Shown: piece after piece, positions 49,901 to 57,690 of the stretch
Layout of the letters: each line of letters starts with the position of its first letter
How positions within the stretch are numbered: the first letter of the stretch is position 1
Source: Polyangium sp. 15x6
GTDB lineage: Bacteria > Myxococcota_A > Polyangia > Polyangiales > Polyangiaceae
DNA length: 64,000 nt
NCBI RefSeq assembly: GCF_029960785.1
Contig: NZ_JASBQE010000003.1
Span: forward strand, 248,001-312,000
Direction: 5' to 3'
Notes under the pieces: model-generated
Databases searched by the model: none
The model's input: the letters and a program-made list of their open reading frames with translations, nothing else
What the model was told of the DNA's origin: nothing
Translations under genes and position numbers: made by a program

Positions 49901-51952
49901 GCCGAGGCGATCTTCCGCCTCGGCCTCCAGCGCGAAGAGAACGCGGCCCTGATCGCCCCGCTCTTCGAGCGCTTCGCGCGCAAGCACGAGCGCTCCCGTG
50001 CGCTCGTCGACGCGCTCGTCCTGCTTGCGCCCGAGCGTGGGGCCGACCTCTACCGTGAGGCCGTCTCCGTCGCCGAGGGCCTCGGGGACACGGCGCTCGT
50101 CGAGTCCGTCCTGCGGCGCGCGCTCAGCCGCGAGGAGGGCGTCGCCGATACGTCGGACGACCTCTGGGCGCTCGTCGCGCTCGCCAAGGTGCGCGCCGCG
50201 GCCGAGGACTGGGCCGAGGCGCGGGCCCTCGAAGAGCGCGCCGCGCGCGTGGCCGCCCCCGGCGACGAGCGGGGCCACCTGCTCGCGGCCGCGTCGATCG
50301 CTCGCGACAAACTCGGCGACCTCGCCGGAGCCGCGCGGCTTTATGCCGAGCTCTTCGAGCGTGAGCCTGCCGATCGCGACCTCTGGGGTCCGCTCGCCGA
50401 TCTCTACCGGAGCCTCGGCGAGGACGAGTCCCTCGGCCGCCTCATCGAGCAGGTCGTCCCGCTGCTCGAGACGGTCGAGGATCGCTCGCGCATGCGCCTC
50501 GAACGCGCGCGCCTCGCGCAGAAGCGTGAAGGCGGCGCCGACGAGGCGATCACGACCCTCACGGAGCTGCTCGACGACGATCCCGCGAACGAGGAGGCGG
50601 CCACGCTGCTCTCCGGCTTGCTTTTGGCCGCGGGCCGCTTCGAGGATCTCGCCTCGCTCCTCGAGCGTCGCATCGACCTCGCCAAGGATCGCGAGGACAC
50701 GGCGGGCGTCGCGTCGCTCTCGATGCGGCTCGGCGCGCTGCTCGAACAGCAAGGCGAGCCGGCCCGCGCCCGCGACGCCTACCACGGCATCCTCGACTGG
50801 GACGCGACGAACCTCGACGCGCTGCGCTCCATCGTGCGCATCTGCGAGAAGGCCGAGGATCCCTCGGAGCTCGCGGACGCCCTCGAAAAGCTCCTCGGCG
50901 CAGAGAAGGGCGAGGCCGCGGAGGCCACGGCGCAGCGGCTCGCCGCGATCCGCGCCGAGCAGGGCGACGAGGACGGCGTGGATCGCGCGCTCGAAGCGGG
51001 TTACCGCGCGTTCCCGACGAGCACCGTCCTCGGCGTCAAGCTGAAGGAGCGCTTCGAGTCGCGGGAAGACTTCCGCAAGGTCGCGGACGTCTACCAGATC
51101 GAGGCCGAGGGCCGGACCACGAAGGAAGACCGCGTCGGTTGCCTCCGCAAGGCCGCCGCGATCCTCCGCGACAAGGAGCAGGATCTGCCGGGCGCCATCG
51201 AGATCCTGAAGCGCGCGCTCGACATCGACCCGCTCGATCGCGCCCTCGTCGCCGAGCTCGTTGGGGCTCAAAGCGAGATGGGTGATCACCAGCTCGCGGC
51301 GGCCTCGATCGCGTCGGCGGCGGCGAACCTCGAGGGCGTGGCCGCGGTCGAGCTCCTGCTCCACGCCGCGCGCCTGCTCCTCGCGACGCCCGAGGGCGCG
51401 AGCGCTGCGGTGGAGCTCGTCGAGGATGCGCGTCGCCGGCAGCCGGACGCGTGGGAGCCCGTCATCGTGGTCGCCGAGGCGTACGTCGCGGCGGGTCGCG
51501 TCGACGAGGCGCGCCCGCTCGCCACGAACGCCGTCGCCGCGTACGAGGGCCGTCGGTCGAGGACGCTCGCGGCTGCGCACCGCGCGCTCGCGCACGTCGA
51601 GCGCGCGTCGGGCAACGACGACGCCGCGTTCGAGCAGCTCTCGAAGGCGTTCGACAACGACGCGGGCAGCGCCGAGATCGCGCTCGAGCTCGGTCAATTC
51701 GCGGTCGATCGTGGCGAGCACGACGTCGCTTCGCGTGCGCTTCGTGCGGTCACGATGATGAAGATCACGACGCCGGGCTCGGTCGAGGGCACGACGTCGC
51801 GAGCCCGCGCGCTCGCGTATTTCCACCTCGGAAGGCTCGCGGTTGCGCAAGGGGATCGCGGCAAGGCGCGCCTCCTCGTCGAGAAAGCCCTCGCCGAGGA
51901 CGCGAACCTCGACGCTGCGCGCGACCTCGCGGACGAGCTCGCGAGCGGCTGA
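40919..51952 (+). CDS. Giant tetratricopeptide-repeat protein (3,677 residues)
   Basis: A single open frame of 11,034 bases coding 3,677 residues, almost entirely TPR-like helical repeats (typical units: LADLYRSLGEDESLGRLIEQ, LARLYEREP-like, FEREPADRDLWGPLADLYR). No signal peptide or transmembrane helix is seen, so it should be cytosolic. No enzymatic domain was recognised; a scaffold role is probable. The ATG at 40919 (MQESKTGRAVPQLDT) is preferred over the ATG at 40847 because AAGGGAC lies just upstream. An opposite-strand frame also lacks stops along 40844-51850 but has no family signal. Confidence 0.9.
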   Translation: MQESKTGRAVPQLDTVASALEQTLENEPALLDLLAQALAKGASPGELWDMLHQAAHRDNRIAELAAAYDAICRDRKIRLLQPAAQIELLLSASAFLVDYAGDGGTAQPHLERVMQLSPGNVDAFQRLEAILRDREDWTKLAELYTQMAAHRQDKQEQLAFLRAAVQILAALPGEEDKAFKLHQQILRLDPTDADSRNAMAERFIAAGRFADVAKLYEQAIAADPPPAEEELLALREQAIELYSVSLHEIEKALPHAEEVLKKNPDSELAWRTCEQLLTHKTLAARAAAAIENVFMSREQYEDAARMLTIQIDSVRGPRRLEAQKRLAALQYQHLGDLGAAFTLYEGILTVDPNDDEVRARYRSIGAALDRRLDVTRVLTRASAGAKDPLVRAKIAADLGELFLETGDPKRARASFQSAVDAGLAEDAGVRAARALVDLCEQASDWSALAAALDRLSDIEPEPDARAGAAERLARLREETLGDAPGAIAAYRKLIGTSLESEALPALERLYEAAGDEVSLADVLERRAALETDREAARDLAFRAADLRAARSNDLGAVLDGWRRFLQTYGPTREIHARILPLLEREQRWEELAQTLDAEAGLAPSEERIAILAKLAQVRLSRLGDGAGALDAYRQALDLDRSDKACRQAVERMLGSGDHRLGAADVLEPIYREEGATQGLLKILEVRGDVAKDASDQLAALREATQIAEGDLGDTKRALQFAGLGLRIATNHVADDVPEWLSTVERLAGNDAARRAGILIQALGNRNVDHPAIAELAKATGEALAVYGDFVGALSVLRNALAFEPSSPDLIARIDGLLQKHGNAQERLALYKGALAATTDPDRRRQIFHSIGTIERRGLRDLAAAAATYRRALEEDAGDRGAYEALLDVLEEASDAEGLYAALASGVERAADAEERAAITLRMANLSASRGWIDRARQHYRSLLDEGTTLSDETLDRIAELARKAGDNDLYRVLLERRISTADGPLAEARWLEHLAALKAEAFGDTAAAIEDYRRAADLADGGGDGALAERLFERVLALSADDREAAERLVDLYRRSEAWEKLPTVYEVLFRTAADAAERADKLLAFEDAAIHAKATTRFVGAADALLADEGALDVGPREALQAARARVLAADPDRQEDAAAAYRSMIQGASDPWTAVEAFEAFLDRSPPSQARLEDRRWVLGFRLQRAEGDRRIEALVAWAAAEENVFKDPRAAADLYARVLEQDPQNDAALAARSRLLLDLGDVEGAAAMMAARRDLREGAERTALELELATLLLDRLGRVDEALAAVEPVLEAEPGNEGALVLLERALARPESRRRAAEMLERACDTTDDESIAARILKLLIATPADASDLVDLRAGWFTRLLDRPGAAPELALDLAVRAVEELPYDAALWDRAEQLGRDADRPDLVAEAYRKKLESDSVRELDPDTLDDLGRRSVDYHEEFFFDDQDAVMKLLRRVVDVAPDALWAFERLKLAYNQNERWADLFSLYDQAIERTDDKFARVELLEDAAESAKDLAGDPDRAVQYLEQLLPLKPRDKKIRTSLERLYERLGRHRPLIDLLSHELASLDVEAAQKLRARIATLWLDGVAEPDAAFRVVEEMLSVEPSRAEALDLLERVLAATGSAEPLSVRPSAEAENTARQRAAVVLEQRYRSEERHEDLARVLAVRLEAAVDPAARGALLREIVSLRADVLDDPASALESLAALVALEPAEPSHRAELERLAARVDRFDRLAEVLVTVSEGAGGALKIELLSRASAIYVEKLGDRGRAIDLGRTILSLEPEHPELVVGPARDLERLLAEEGRSAERCEVLERLARLETDPDARRATLLEVARIASSELGDKPRAIAAYRARLADEPRDLDALGGLSLDLESESRFGELAEVLERRAELTEGDAARQDLVRVAAICDQELRDVARAITVWEGVRARFGADDESCDALARLLEKAARWPDLVALLHTSATQADEAGANVARAAELYRRLGDVQRDRTGQWAEAVASYEAAIRCADPGGLALSGLESLLSLIDLDDEARRPILAAAVRVLTAAYAASGDWQRTIDLLEPRLAAATSAAERTAILTETASLHEHRRSDPAAAFDAVWRAFAAVKTPELSAEVLRLAATADRWADVADAFPAIEAQGDVPPDVARALWWSVALWHRDRRGDERAAEIAIERALTYDPANAEMLAALVELRRHTPGKPLVDALLRLSEVSADALPLHREAVTVASDHVGDPSLAKSIAEAMLQKAEARWIGEGSDPLSEAATFAAWALDVLVRVCREEGDLARVVALCLDGAKLPFEASRRRSLRLAAAEISDAQPAIAIYEELFGEDPTDELVGSRLEELYRKEGRRTELLTLRERQISVAEDVLSRVDLRLDLAFLLVESGDADRAIGSLRKNLEESPSHAPSVDKLAELFGERGDHGALAALWEDQAARREADRDTAAAAELWRRAAIIAETRVGDLPRAISDYRRAARYRDMASLDALARLFTARGDHAAAAEVLETICADAPADASPHPVLRLAEAYIASGEPALAQQRLEEAQGRVADPAPLRARLSVLYREAEAWGPLAELIAIEAAHTENAAKRTALLREAADLHFSKRNQPEAAVPLLEQAAQLTPDDRAIKLSLCDALSAAGRSDEASNILRQIIDAYGSRRPKDRAIVHYYLARVFLSSGDRKAALAELDVALKIDPTHPEILLALARLSFDEGQFDRAQRTYRSLLMMVRRLRDEQGSPAVTRTEVLIALAEIADRQGDPDRSAEHVESAFEASRESPDEADRLVRALRGRQNHALLARALELRLEGAGGDAASTAPVLAELASLYEQHLGRAEDALSLWLRALAVRPTSADAHRSALGLARRLGAVEKYLDALRKLVAATTVDPPLVDLLLHLGRALSGEGGDAAQADEAFRRAEALLLERPGDRRIHEVWRALEASCEQRGDREGQIALLEKRIAAASESAPPAELADGLYRLAELALREPGGAGRGVPALERALSLDASPDRAEAIFRLGLQREENAALIAPLFERFARKHERSRALVDALVLLAPERGADLYREAVSVAEGLGDTALVESVLRRALSREEGVADTSDDLWALVALAKVRAAAEDWAEARALEERAARVAAPGDERGHLLAAASIARDKLGDLAGAARLYAELFEREPADRDLWGPLADLYRSLGEDESLGRLIEQVVPLLETVEDRSRMRLERARLAQKREGGADEAITTLTELLDDDPANEEAATLLSGLLLAAGRFEDLASLLERRIDLAKDREDTAGVASLSMRLGALLEQQGEPARARDAYHGILDWDATNLDALRSIVRICEKAEDPSELADALEKLLGAEKGEAAEATAQRLAAIRAEQGDEDGVDRALEAGYRAFPTSTVLGVKLKERFESREDFRKVADVYQIEAEGRTTKEDRVGCLRKAAAILRDKEQDLPGAIEILKRALDIDPLDRALVAELVGAQSEMGDHQLAAASIASAAANLEGVAAVELLLHAARLLLATPEGASAAVELVEDARRRQPDAWEPVIVVAEAYVAAGRVDEARPLATNAVAAYEGRRSRTLAAAHRALAHVERASGNDDAAFEQLSKAFDNDAGSAEIALELGQFAVDRGEHDVASRALRAVTMMKITTPGSVEGTTSRARALAYFHLGRLAVAQGDRGKARLLVEKALAEDANLDAARDLADELASG

Positions 51953-52275
51953 TCCGGCTCATTTTCCGCCCTTCTGGAACCGCGCGCCGCGCACCCCCGC
52001 GGCGCGCTCCTTCCTCCTCCTTACATACCCACCGCCGCGCCGAACCCCAGCGATGCCTGTTTTCAGGCTGTTTTCGGGCCTTTTTGTGGTCCTTCTCCTC
52101 GGCTGCTCGCCCCTCTTCGAGCCCGTTCACCGCCTGGTAGAGCGACTCTCCGCGGCGAAATCGCTATTTCCCCCCGAAGATTTCGCTTTTTTCGCGACGC
52201 ACGCCGTGTATGGTTCACCCGAGCCGAGCGCGCGGCGAGGGGTCGCGCGCGACGCGGAGCTCGGAGGAATTTGCA
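51953..52275. other. Intergenic region upstream of the HU gene
   Basis: Of 323 bases, the part 52130-52210 is AT-richer and probably holds the HU promoter; TATGGT at 52209-52214 could be a -10 element but no good -35 was found. A short frame from the ATG at 52052 begins with a lipoprotein-like signal (MPVFRLFSGLFVVLLLGC) but its frame then runs into the HU gene, so I do not call it a gene. Confidence 0.55.
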
Positions 52276-52614
52276 ATGGCGACCAAGAAGAGTGCTGGGG
52301 GCGGGGCGAAGAAGTCGTTGAGCAAGAGCGCTCTGATCCAGGCGATCACGGAGGCTGCTGGGGACGAGATCTCCCGCAAGCAGGTCAAGAGTGTGCTCGA
52401 GTCTCTGGTCACGGTCGGGCACCGTGAGCTGAAGAAGTCGGGCGTCTTCACGCTGCCGGGCTTCGCGAAGTTCCGGGTGGTGAAGCGGCCGGCGACGAAG
52501 GCGCGCCAGGGCATCAACCCCTTCACCAAGCAGCCGATGACCTTCCCGGCGAAGCCCGCCAGCAAGTCGGTGCGTGCGCGTCCGATCAAGGCGATCAAGG
52601 ACGCTCTCGCCTGA
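52276..52614 (+). CDS. HU/IHF family DNA-binding protein
   Basis: A 112-residue nucleoid protein. After a Lys/Gly-rich tail (MATKKSAGGGAKKSLSKS), the domain has ALIQAITEAAGDEISRKQVK, FTLPGFAKFRVVKR and the beta-arm segment RQGINPFTKQPMTFPAKPAS. The ATG at 52276 follows GGAGG at 8 bases. It is a single gene ending in a strong intrinsic terminator. Confidence 0.94.
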   Translation: MATKKSAGGGAKKSLSKSALIQAITEAAGDEISRKQVKSVLESLVTVGHRELKKSGVFTLPGFAKFRVVKRPATKARQGINPFTKQPMTFPAKPASKSVRARPIKAIKDALA

Positions 52615-52649
52615 TAGACCGCTGCTCCCCGTCGCGGCAGCAGCGCGCG

Positions 52650-52689
52650 ACGAACGGCCCTCGCGATGCGCGTGGGCCGTTCGTTTTTT
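52650..52689 (+). terminator. Intrinsic terminator after the HU gene
   Basis: A perfect 11-base stem, ACGAACGGCCC (52650-52660) with GGGCCGTTCGT (52674-52684), a 13-base loop and then TTTTT. It is the clearest Rho-independent terminator in the window. Confidence 0.88.
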
Positions 52690-52795
52690 GTGCCCGCAAA
52701 GAACGAACCCGCGAATCTTGGGGCTCCAATGATTCGCCGATCCGACGCGCGGCGCGGCCCTCACTCGATGGAGAGCCGCGCCGCCGCGGGTCGTT

Positions 52796-53413
52796 TCACT
52801 TCTTCTTCTTGTAGACCTGGATGGCCACGGGCCCCGTGCCCGTCTTCGCCGTCGCGTTGACCTTCACCATCGCCGGCACCGGCCACGGCCACGCGTAGCA
52901 GCTCGTCTTCTGGCCGATCGACGCCGACGAACCCGCCTCCTGATCCACCGCGAGCGTCGGGTTCGCCGCGAGCGCGCCGAGCTGCGGCGGCAGAGCCGTC
53001 GCCATGTCGAGCGTCAGCGCCAGGTTGAGCTCCGTCACGCCGCCCGCGCCCTGCCCGATCACCGTGTAACAGAAGCCCGGCTCGAGCATCATCGTCGGCG
53101 TCGAGGCCGTCTGCCCCTCGGGCACCACCATGCAGAGCTGCCCACCTTCGGCTTTCATGCCGGGCGCCTCCACCTTCTCGCGCCCCTGCAGCATCGTCGT
53201 CAGCGCCAGCGACTGCACCGAATCACACGCTGCGACCGTCGGCGGGGGCGGGGGAGGCGGGGGAGGCGGGGGCGGGGGCGGGGGCGCCACGCTGGCGCCC
53301 GGACCCGGCTGCGGCGGCGTCTCGGGCTCGCTACCGCAGCCCGCCGACATCACCACGACCATCATCGACACGGCCGCCGCAGCGGCCCCCATGCACACCA
53401 TCGAACGCGTCAT
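52796..53413 (-). CDS. Poly-proline lipoprotein with CYTV/WPWP module
   Basis: A 205-residue lipoprotein: signal MTRSMVCMGAAAAAVSMMVV with lipobox SAGC, then a long Pro stretch. The C-terminal domain contains FCYTVIGQGAGGVTELNLAL and SCYAWPWPVPAMVKVNATAK. The protein at 54038 has the same CYTV ... CYxWPWP pattern and is a paralogue. GGAGG six bases before the ATG at 53413 supports the start. Function unknown. Confidence 0.76.
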   Translation of the reverse strand: MTRSMVCMGAAAAAVSMMVVVMSAGCGSEPETPPQPGPGASVAPPPPPPPPPPPPPPPTVAACDSVQSLALTTMLQGREKVEAPGMKAEGGQLCMVVPEGQTASTPTMMLEPGFCYTVIGQGAGGVTELNLALTLDMATALPPQLGALAANPTLAVDQEAGSSASIGQKTSCYAWPWPVPAMVKVNATAKTGTGPVAIQVYKKKK

Positions 53414-53537
53414 CGGACCCTCCTCGAGGCTCGAGGGGCGCAAGAGGTGCGCCGCGCGAGACAGAGTCGCGCTCATACACCCGAACCCTACGCGGGGCCA
53501 CAATCGATGAGGCCGCTCGGGGCGGCATCCGCCTCGG

Positions 53538-53831
53538 TCATCGCACCGGCACGCCGAACTCCTCCATTTCTCGCTGGATGCAGATGCGGGCCACGATGAG
53601 CGCGCGGGCCCGGAGCGACTCGTCGAGGTGCGCGGCCGCGTTCGCGTCGTCGAGCGCCTCGCGCAGCATCCCGCGCTCGAGGTTCGCGATGGCCCGGCAC
53701 AGGTGGTACTCGGCGCGCTCCGCCGCGATCCCCATCCCCGCGCTTGGCTTGAGCTCTTCGTCCAGGAACCAGCGCGCGAACGTCCCGGGCGGAATGTCCG
53801 CCCCCTTCGGCCCCCCGCTCCTCTGATTCAT
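53538..53831 (-). CDS. Small alpha-helical hypothetical protein
   Basis: A 97-residue protein (MNQRSGGPKGADIPPG...) with a helical middle (AGMGIAAERAEYHLCRAIANLERG, MLREALDDANAAAHLDES), TPR-like in character but too short for certainty. No signal peptide. It lies between the two CYTV/WPWP lipoprotein genes. The ATG at 53831 has GAGG 11 bases upstream; a Cys-containing upstream extension is less likely. Confidence 0.55.
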   Translation of the reverse strand: MNQRSGGPKGADIPPGTFARWFLDEELKPSAGMGIAAERAEYHLCRAIANLERGMLREALDDANAAAHLDESLRARALIVARICIQREMEEFGVPVR

Positions 53832-53854
53832 GACGTAGTTTACCTCACTAATGA

Positions 53855-54865
<1,011 letters not shown>

Positions 54866-54904
54866 AGTGCGCGTAGCCTCGGATCGAGGCGAAACGAAAA
54901 CGAC

Positions 54905-54948
54905 GGGGGCGCGGCTCGACGAATCGAGCGGCGCCCCCGCGGTGTTTT
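54905..54948. terminator. Hairpin terminator between convergent genes
   Basis: Outer stem GGGGGCGC (54905-54912) with GCGCCCCC (54931-54938), inner stem GCTCGA (54914-54919) with TCGAGC (54924-54929), loop CGAA, then GCGGTGTTTT. Serves the lipoprotein gene at 54038 and, from the other side, glyA. Confidence 0.72.
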
Positions 54949-54961
54949 GTGCGTCTCTGCG

Positions 54962-56233
54962 TCAGGAGAGGATGCCGGGCGCGGGGAAGCTCTGGCAGAG
55001 CTCCTTCACCTCGCCGGCGATACGCGCAAGGAGCGCCTCGTCCTGCGGATGGTCGGCGACCTCGGCCATCCACCCCGCGATGAGCCCCATCTCCTTCGGG
55101 CCCATGCCGCGCGACGAGATCGACGGCGTGCCGATGCGGAGCCCCGACGGATCCATGGGTTTGCGCGGATCGTTCGGGATCGCGTTGTAGTTGCCCACGA
55201 GCCCCGCGCGATCGAGCGCCTTCGCGTACGGCTTTCCGCCGATGTTCTTCGGCGTCATGTCGACGAGCAGGAGGTGGTTGTCCGTGCCGCCCGTGATGAG
55301 CCGGAAGCCCTTCGCCACGAGCGCCTCGCCGAGGACGCGCGCGTTCTCCACCACGCGCGCCGCGTATTGCTTGAACGACGGCTCCAGCGCCTCGCGCGCG
55401 GCGACCGCGATCGCGGCCGTCGTGTGGTTGTGCGGGCCGCCCTGCAGGCCGGGGAACACCGCGCGATCGATCGCGGAGGCGTGCTCGGCCTTGCACAGGA
55501 TCGCCGCGCCGCGCGGGCCGCGGAACGTCTTGTGCGTCGTCATCGTCACGACGTCCGCGATCCCGATCGGCGACGGATGCGCCCCGCCCGCGACGAGCCC
55601 CGCGATGTGCGCGATGTCCGCCGCGAGGATCGCGCCCACCTCGTCCGCGATGGCGCGGAACGCGGGGAAGTCGAGCGTGCGCGGGTAGGCCGTCGTGCCG
55701 CACCAGATGAGCTTCGGCCGGTGCGTCCGGGCGAGCTCGCGCACCTGGTCCATGTCGATGCGGTGATCGTCCGCGCGCACGCCGTAGGGCACGCTCGTGA
55801 AGAACTTGCCGGTGATGCTGACGTTCCAGCCGTGCGTCAGGTGCCCGCCCGCGGGCAGGCCGAGGCCCATGATCGTCTCGCCGGGCTTCACGAACGCGAG
55901 GTAGACGGCGAGGTTCGCGGGGCTGCCCGAGTAGGGCTGCACGTTGACGTGCTCGGCCCCGAAGACCTGCTTCATGCGGTTCTTGGCCAGCTCCTCGACC
56001 TGATCGATCTGCTGCTGGCCCTCGTAGTACCGCTTGTGCGGGTAGCCCTCCGAGTACTTGTTCGTCAGGACCGACCCCGTCGCCTCGAGGACCGCGCGCG
56101 AGACGTAGTTCTCGCTCGCGATGAGCCGGATCGTGTCGGCCTCCGCGCGCTCTTCGCGGCGGATGAGCTCGGCGATCTCGGGATCGACCTCGGAGAGCGG
56201 GCGGTGGCCCTCGGGTTTGCTCGTGGCAGTCAT
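54962..56233 (-). CDS. glyA: Serine hydroxymethyltransferase
   Basis: GlyA interconverts serine and glycine with tetrahydrofolate. The 423-residue protein has the family length. The PLP lysine is in TMTTHKTFRGPRGA (about residue 233), and IRLIASENYVSRAVLEATGS and KRYYEGQQQIDQVEELA are characteristic. The ATG at 56233 overlaps the stop of the E2 gene by four bases (ATGA). Together with the gcv operon it connects glycine and one-carbon metabolism. Confidence 0.97.
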   Translation of the reverse strand: MTATSKPEGHRPLSEVDPEIAELIRREERAEADTIRLIASENYVSRAVLEATGSVLTNKYSEGYPHKRYYEGQQQIDQVEELAKNRMKQVFGAEHVNVQPYSGSPANLAVYLAFVKPGETIMGLGLPAGGHLTHGWNVSITGKFFTSVPYGVRADDHRIDMDQVRELARTHRPKLIWCGTTAYPRTLDFPAFRAIADEVGAILAADIAHIAGLVAGGAHPSPIGIADVVTMTTHKTFRGPRGAAILCKAEHASAIDRAVFPGLQGGPHNHTTAAIAVAAREALEPSFKQYAARVVENARVLGEALVAKGFRLITGGTDNHLLLVDMTPKNIGGKPYAKALDRAGLVGNYNAIPNDPRKPMDPSGLRIGTPSISSRGMGPKEMGLIAGWMAEVADHPQDEALLARIAGEVKELCQSFPAPGILS

Positions 56234-57561
56234 CCGACTTCGAACTCCCCGCGGCTCAGGAGATCCGCGACGCGCCAGAGGAACGAGTTCGCCAGCACGC
56301 CGTCGACGATCCGGTGATCGTACGAGAGCGCCATGTACATCACGGGGTGGATCGCGATCACGTCCTCGCCGTCGCGCGTCACCACGACGGGCCGCTTCTT
56401 GATCTCGCCCATGCGCAGGATACCCACGTTCGGCTGCGAGATGATCGCGCCGCCGAAGAGGTTGCCCTTGAGGCCGGGGTTCGACACCGTGAACGTCGTG
56501 CCGGCGAGGTCGTCCGCGGTGATCTTGTTGGCGCGGGCGCGCGTGGCGACATCGTCGATCTGCGCCGCGATGCCCCGCAGCGAGAGCTGATCGGCGTGCT
56601 TGATGCTCGGCACGATGAGCCCGCCGGGCGTGTCGACGGCGACGCCGAGGTTGATCTCCTTGAGCACGGCGAAGGAGTTGTCGAGCACGCGCGCGTTGAG
56701 GTGCGGGTGCTCGCGCAGCGCGCGGACCGTCGCGGCGCAGATGAAGGCGAGGAACGTGAGCGGCACGCCCTCCTTCTTGAAGCGATCCTTGTGCTGCTCG
56801 CGCAGCTTCGTGGTCGCCTGCAGATCGACCTCGGCCACCGTGACCACGTGCGGCGACGTGATCTTCGAGTACGCCATGTGATCGGCCGTGATGCGGCGGC
56901 GGCGCGAGAACGGAATGACCTCGTCGCCCGGTCGCGGCGTGTAGGGGGGTACCCGGTACGCGCCGTAGCCGACGCCCGGGATCGGCGGGACGAACCCGCC
57001 TCCCGCCTGCACGAGCTGCGCGAGCTCGGGAGCGGCCGTGATCGGCGCGACCGGCATGGGCGCGGGGGGCGGCGGAGGCACGGCGAGCGCGGTAGGCGCA
57101 GGCGCGGGGGCCGCATGGGCCACGCGGCGCACGTCGTCGTGCGTGATGCGGCCGTGCTCGCCCGTGCCTTGCACCTGGCTCAGATCGACGCCTTCTTCAC
57201 GCGCGAGCTTGCGCGTCGAGGGCGAACCGAGCGGCTGGGCCGCGGGCTCGGCCTTCGTCTCTTTGGGCGCCTGCGGCTCGGCCGGCGCGGGGATGACGGG
57301 GCGCACCACGTCTGCGCCGGCGGTCGCTGTCTCGTCGATGCGGCAGAGCAGCCCGCCCTTCGGGACCACTGCCCCTACGGGCGCATCAATCTCGGCGACC
57401 CGCCCCGCGGTAGGCGAGGGGACCTCGGTGTCGGCCTTGTCCGTCGCGACTTCCAGGAGCGGCTGCTCCCGCTTCACGAAGTCGCCTACACGCACGAGCC
57501 ACTTGGTCACCGTCCCCTCGGCCACGCTCTCACCGAGCTGGGGCATGACTACGTCGATCAT
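56230..57561 (-). CDS. 2-oxo acid dehydrogenase E2 (dihydrolipoamide acyltransferase)
   Basis: The 443-residue E2 has a lipoyl domain (EVATDKADTEVPSP, lipoyl Lys42), a peripheral-subunit-binding domain near residues 115-150 (SPSTRKLAREEGVDLSQVQG), a Pro-rich linker and a catalytic domain with SYDHRIVDGV (His about 416, Asp about 420). It serves a pyruvate, 2-oxoglutarate or branched-chain complex; E1 and E3 genes are not in the window. The ATG at 57561 has AGGAG 9 bases upstream. Confidence 0.92.
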   Translation of the reverse strand: MIDVVMPQLGESVAEGTVTKWLVRVGDFVKREQPLLEVATDKADTEVPSPTAGRVAEIDAPVGAVVPKGGLLCRIDETATAGADVVRPVIPAPAEPQAPKETKAEPAAQPLGSPSTRKLAREEGVDLSQVQGTGEHGRITHDDVRRVAHAAPAPAPTALAVPPPPPAPMPVAPITAAPELAQLVQAGGGFVPPIPGVGYGAYRVPPYTPRPGDEVIPFSRRRRITADHMAYSKITSPHVVTVAEVDLQATTKLREQHKDRFKKEGVPLTFLAFICAATVRALREHPHLNARVLDNSFAVLKEINLGVAVDTPGGLIVPSIKHADQLSLRGIAAQIDDVATRARANKITADDLAGTTFTVSNPGLKGNLFGGAIISQPNVGILRMGEIKKRPVVVTRDGEDVIAIHPVMYMALSYDHRIVDGVLANSFLWRVADLLSRGEFEVG

Positions 57562-57690
57562 GGAGTTCGCTCCTGGAAATCCCCGCGCTTTCGGGTCCGG
57601 CTTGCGGGGGGGCCGCTCGTATACGCCCGGCGCCTGGCGAGGGCAACGTGGGCGCACGCGAAGAGCGACGATCTTGGGCTTCCGCCGCTG

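Noticed and set aside
40844-51850. Opposite-strand protein of 3,668 residues
   Set aside because: Arg/Glu/Leu/Val-rich with no family signal and fully overlapping a TPR gene with clear repeats; explained by GC bias.
52052-52427. Small lipoprotein starting MPVFRLFSGLFVVLLLGC
   Set aside because: The signal looks good but the frame then runs across the HU gene and loses lipoprotein character; no ribosome site.
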